64,000 nucleotides of DNA, taken from NCBI RefSeq assembly GCF_002209555.1, contig NZ_NJIF01000001.1, positions 1,148,005 through 1,212,004 on the forward strand. Reading direction: 5' to 3'. This stretch comes from Achromobacter insolitus (GTDB lineage: Bacteria > Pseudomonadota > Gammaproteobacteria > Burkholderiales > Burkholderiaceae_B). The notes under the pieces were generated by a model. The model was not told the DNA's origin. It was given only the letters and a program-made list of their open reading frames with translations, and did not search any database. This document shows positions 61,828 to 64,000 of this stretch, piece after piece. Position 1 is the first letter of the stretch, and every line of letters begins with the position of its first letter. The translations under genes and the position numbers were made by a program.

Positions 61828-62106
61828 ATGGCCACAACCTCCAAACCCGCGACCGCGCGCAAGCCGAACGCTGCATTCATGAAGCCCCTGACCCCCAGCG
61901 CCGAACTGGCTGCTGTCATCGGCTCGGAAGCCGTGCCGCGTACCGAGGTCACCAAAAAGATCTGGGAATACATCAAGAAGCACAACCTGCAAGATGCCAG
62001 CAACAAGCGCAACATCAACGCCGATGCCAAGCTGCGCCCGATCTTCGGCAAAGATCAGGTCACGATGTTCGAATTGACCAAGCTGGTCAACGCGCATCTG
62101 AAGTAA
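61828..62106 (+). CDS. SWIB/MDM2-domain protein
   Basis: A 92-residue basic protein whose C-terminal ~70 residues are a SWIB domain (LAAVIGSEAVPRTEVTKKIWEYIKKHNLQDASNKRNINADAKLRPIFGK). This fold is better known from eukaryotic chromatin remodellers and MDM2. Bacterial SWIB proteins are known in Chlamydia and many beta-proteobacteria, some linked to DNA topology. A Lys/Ala/Thr-rich tail precedes it. GAAGGAG lies 9 bases before ATG. It is divergent from the M20 gene. Confidence 0.93.
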   Translation: MATTSKPATARKPNAAFMKPLTPSAELAAVIGSEAVPRTEVTKKIWEYIKKHNLQDASNKRNINADAKLRPIFGKDQVTMFELTKLVNAHLK

Positions 62107-62600
62107 GCAGGCAAAGGGCGTACCCCGTACGTCCCTGCCTTCATATCGTCGCGACGCCCTGGTTCATCCCTGGGCGAGCTCGCCTCCCCAGCGCAGCCCT
62201 ACTTATCGCGACAGCCTTGCCGCCCTCTCACCGGCATGGTTGAATCTCCCACATCAGCCTTCCCCGAAAGCCAAGCCTGGCGCGCCTCTGCAAGCAATCG
62301 GCATAGTTCGAAGCTGCATCGCATGCCGGCCACGCTCGCTTGTGTGGGCGTGCTTGCGCGCCTATCAACGCTGCACATGTATGCATGCCCCGATGCCTGA
62401 ATTAGCGTGTGACCCGCACGCATGCGTGCACGCTGGAACGGGGGCATCTTCTTCGCATCCCGCCCCTCTCTCCTCGCCATCATGTACGCCGTTGCCATCT
62501 CGCCTAAGCGTGCTCATCCATGTCGCCGCACATGCAGACAGGGCCAGGCCCAGAATGCAAAAAGCCGGCATATGCCGGCCTTTTGTCATTGCGCACGCAC
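62107..62600. other. Long non-coding gap
   Basis: A 494-bp gap. A GC-rich hairpin directly follows the SWIB gene (about 62108-62140), and a terminator for the leftward small membrane gene lies at 62558-62584. Between them, an open frame (62240-62653) has low-complexity Cys/Pro/Ala composition and no homology I recognise, so I do not call a gene. Confidence 0.6.
62558..62584 (-). terminator. Terminator of the small membrane protein gene
   Basis: GCCGGCATATGCCGGC is a perfect palindrome, followed leftward by five T. It lies about 20 bp past the stop codon. Confidence 0.8.
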
Positions 62601-62966
62601 TCAGGCGTAGCTTGTCGGCGCAGTGCCTTCCAGCAATGCCAGCCAGCCCTTGATCAGACGATACAGCACCCAGATCACGGTGGCGGCCAGTCCGATCCAG
62701 CCGATGAAGATGAGCGTCGCAATGGCGCTGATGGCCAGCCACAGCAGGGCCCACCAGAAGGTCCGCAGCAACCAGTCGAAATGAGCGGCGTAGACGGTGC
62801 CTGCGGCGTCCGAGCGCTTGAGATACATCAGCACAACGGCCGCCAACGTGGCGATGCCCAGGAATCCACTCGTCAAGAAGCCCAGGGCGTACAAGCCATA
62901 GGCCACGTGTGTCAGCGTGCGCAGGTCTAACGTCGTTCCGGGCACGGGGGTCTGGGGATCACTCAC
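62601..62966 (-). CDS. Small membrane protein (DUF4870-like)
   Basis: A 121-residue protein with three predicted membrane helices (VAYGLYALGFLTSGFLGIATLAAVVLMYL, FWWALLWLAISAIATLIFIGWIGLAATVIWVLY). The segment YLKRSDAAGTVYAAHFDWLLRTFWW resembles small DUF4870-type membrane proteins of unknown function. GTG 62966 has GGAG 7 bases upstream; a TTG 30 bases earlier is less likely. Confidence 0.75.
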   Translation of the reverse strand: MSDPQTPVPGTTLDLRTLTHVAYGLYALGFLTSGFLGIATLAAVVLMYLKRSDAAGTVYAAHFDWLLRTFWWALLWLAISAIATLIFIGWIGLAATVIWVLYRLIKGWLALLEGTAPTSYA

Positions 62967-63262
62967 GATAACGCTCCAACGAATTGACTCGGTCAATCTT
63001 ACCGCACAAAGCTACCCCGCCCACGGCCGTTGTTATTTGGGCACATTCAATGCTGGCGCGGCTTGCAGCCTGATTGGCGGTCTCATGCATCTGCAGAAAT
63101 CCTCAAGGCCGGAGCTGCGCCCGTCCGCCTCCAAGCCGCACATGCCTCCAAGAGGCTGTCCCTTGAAGTGCCTCGCACCGCATGCCAATGCATACGACGC
63201 CCGCTCCGGTGCACGGCTTCTGTTTCCGAGTAGCACCGCTTCGAGAACTGGGGAGCTGCAAT
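62967..63262. other. Gap between membrane protein and rRNA operon
   Basis: Just under 300 bp before the rRNA terminator. It should contain the promoter of the leftward small membrane gene. I see no coding or RNA feature I can support. Confidence 0.6.
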
Positions 63263-63295
63263 AGAAAAGACCCCGCAGCGCAAGCTGCGGGGTCT
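63263..63295 (-). terminator. rRNA operon terminator after distal 5S copy
   Basis: Leftward, AGACCCCGCAG pairs with CTGCGGGGTCT around six bases and is followed by TTTTC. It ends the rRNA operon. Confidence 0.85.
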
Positions 63296-63306
63296 CTGGA
63301 ATCAAA

Positions 63307-63420
63307 GCCTGACAATGACCTACTTTCACGGACGTCCGTCCACTATCATCGGCGCAAAGGCGTTTCACTGTCCTGTTCGGGATGGGAAGGAGTGGGACCA
63401 CCTTGCTATGGTCGTCAGGC
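63307..63420 (-). rRNA. rrf: 5S ribosomal RNA, distal copy
   Basis: A 114-nt 5S gene, read leftward. The 5' GCCTGACGACCATAGC pairs with the 3' end TGTCAGGC. The internal CCACTCCTTCCCATCCCGAACAGG and GATGATAGTGG regions are standard. It is nearly identical to the copy at 63585-63698, with compensating changes in the terminal stem (GCCTGAC/GTCAGGC here, GCTTGAC/GTCAAGC there). Confidence 0.97.
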
Positions 63421-63544
63421 GTAACTGCTTGAGTCCCTGCCCTGTGTCGGCAGGTGCTCCAATCCTGGAATACGGCATTGAGGCTGATGACTGCACCCGG
63501 AGTGTTCTCGACAGGCGCCAGCCATAAGGCTCTCACAAAGACAA

Positions 63545-63571
63545 AACCCCACAGGGGTTACCTGTGGGGTT
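63545..63571 (-). terminator. Terminator-like hairpin between the two 5S genes
   Basis: AACCCCACAGG pairs with CCTGTGGGGTT around five bases, followed leftward by TTGTCTTT. Transcription must pass it to reach the distal 5S copy, so it may be leaky or suppressed by rRNA antitermination. Confidence 0.75.
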
Positions 63572-63584
63572 CTGCGGAATAAAA

Positions 63585-63698
63585 GCTTGACGATGACCTA
63601 CTTTCACAGACGTCCGTCCACTATCATCGGCGCAAAGTCGTTTCACTGTCCTGTTCGGGATGGGAAGGAGTGGGACCAACTCGCTATGGTCGTCAAGC
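63585..63698 (-). rRNA. rrf: 5S ribosomal RNA, proximal copy
   Basis: A 114-nt 5S gene next to the 23S gene, read leftward, with the same conserved core as the distal copy. Its flank TTGAG, CTGC and GCTCCAATC is also repeated upstream of the distal copy. The two genes are 278 bp apart, start to start. Confidence 0.97.
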
Positions 63699-63898
63699 GT
63701 AACTGGTTGAGCAGCTGCGGGTAAACGCAACCGCTCCAATCTTGGAAGAAACACAACGCGTGGTGATCAGAGTCAGACTCGATGATCACGCACGGTGGGG
63801 TGTAATTGGTGTTGGCTGGCTGCCGACGGTGCAGCCAGATTTTGTATTGAACGACACTTGGTACGCTATATCACCAGGTCAATAACCATCAGTGTTAT

Positions 63899-64000
63899 AG
63901 GATCAAGCCTCACGGGCAATTAGTATCGGTTAGCTTAACGCATTACTGCGCTTCCACACCCGACCTATCAACGTCCTGGTCTCGAACGACCCTTCAGGGG
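63899..64000 (-). rRNA. rrl: 23S ribosomal RNA, 3' end only
   Basis: About 100 nt of the 3' end of 23S rRNA, running off the right edge. Read leftward it contains GACGTTGATAGGTCGGGTGTGG, GCGCAGTAATGCGTTAAGCTAACC and ACTAATTGCCCGTGAGGCTTGAT, the conserved helix that closes the molecule. The exact 3' end is uncertain by a few bases. Confidence 0.95.

Noticed and set aside
62300..62450. Cluster of GCATG-type palindromes between the SWIB gene and the small membrane gene
   Set aside because: Short and irregular with no consistent spacing; not enough to call a repeat array or CRISPR.
62240..62653. A 137-codon plus-strand frame in the gap after the SWIB gene
   Set aside because: Cys/Pro/Ala/His-rich composition, no ribosome site, and it runs through the terminator of the opposite gene.

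Overview
The window is about 64 kb of high-GC betaproteobacterial chromosome. Protein sequences, gene order and the fused murE-murF gene fit Burkholderiales, family Alcaligenaceae (Bordetella/Achromobacter type). This placement comes from recognising families and synteny; no database search was run. Almost all of it is ordinary chromosomal backbone. I see no prophage, CRISPR array, intact transposon or obvious defence island.

Layout. Positions 1-9900 hold signalling, envelope and regulatory genes: the 3' part of a diguanylate cyclase, an AsmA-like protein, an LtaS-type sulfatase-fold membrane enzyme, DNA glycosylase Tag, a YkgJ-type cysteine-cluster protein, an alpha/beta hydrolase with a cysteine nucleophile, an AraC regulator, a Fur-family repressor translationally coupled to an unknown protein, and a tiny ClpX-like zinc-finger protein. 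Positions 10160-13150 carry tRNA-Lys and the methionine importer metNIQ. Positions 13150-27560 carry a degenerate GH31 protein, mnmC, an inositol-phosphatase-family gene, an acyl-CoA ligase, an M20 amidohydrolase, a LysR/YeiH divergent pair, a YciA thioesterase, mgtE, pagP, chaC and an Lrp-type regulator. Positions 27640-33557 form the most accessory-like stretch: an atypical SDR, a thiol dioxygenase, a ThDP-dependent enzyme, a Bug/TctC binding protein, a GntR regulator and a VOC protein.

Positions 33575-56665 hold the cell-envelope core. secA, an M23 peptidase, a DUF721 protein and lpxC precede the complete division and cell-wall (dcw) cluster, read leftward as mraZ-rsmH-ftsL-ftsI-murEF-mraY-murD-ftsW-murG-murC-ddl-ftsQ-ftsA-ftsZ. 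Most of its junctions overlap by 1-11 bp. An MraZ-type operator and a sigma70-like promoter can be read directly in front of mraZ. Upstream lie rnpB (RNase P RNA), an Uup-type ABC-F ATPase, pyrC, a second M20 amidohydrolase, a SWIB-domain protein and a small membrane protein. The right edge is the 3' end of a leftward rRNA operon, with the 23S 3' end followed by two tandem 5S genes, each with its own terminator.

The strongest leads are regulatory or enzymatic oddities rather than a new multi-gene system. They are a 19-bp perfect palindrome plus tandem hexamers upstream of pagP; a Fur-box-like site before the Fur gene and its ATGA-coupled orphan partner; a GH31 protein that appears to lack its acid/base residue; an SDR lacking the Tyr/Lys pair; a Cys-nucleophile hydrolase; and the tandem 5S duplication.
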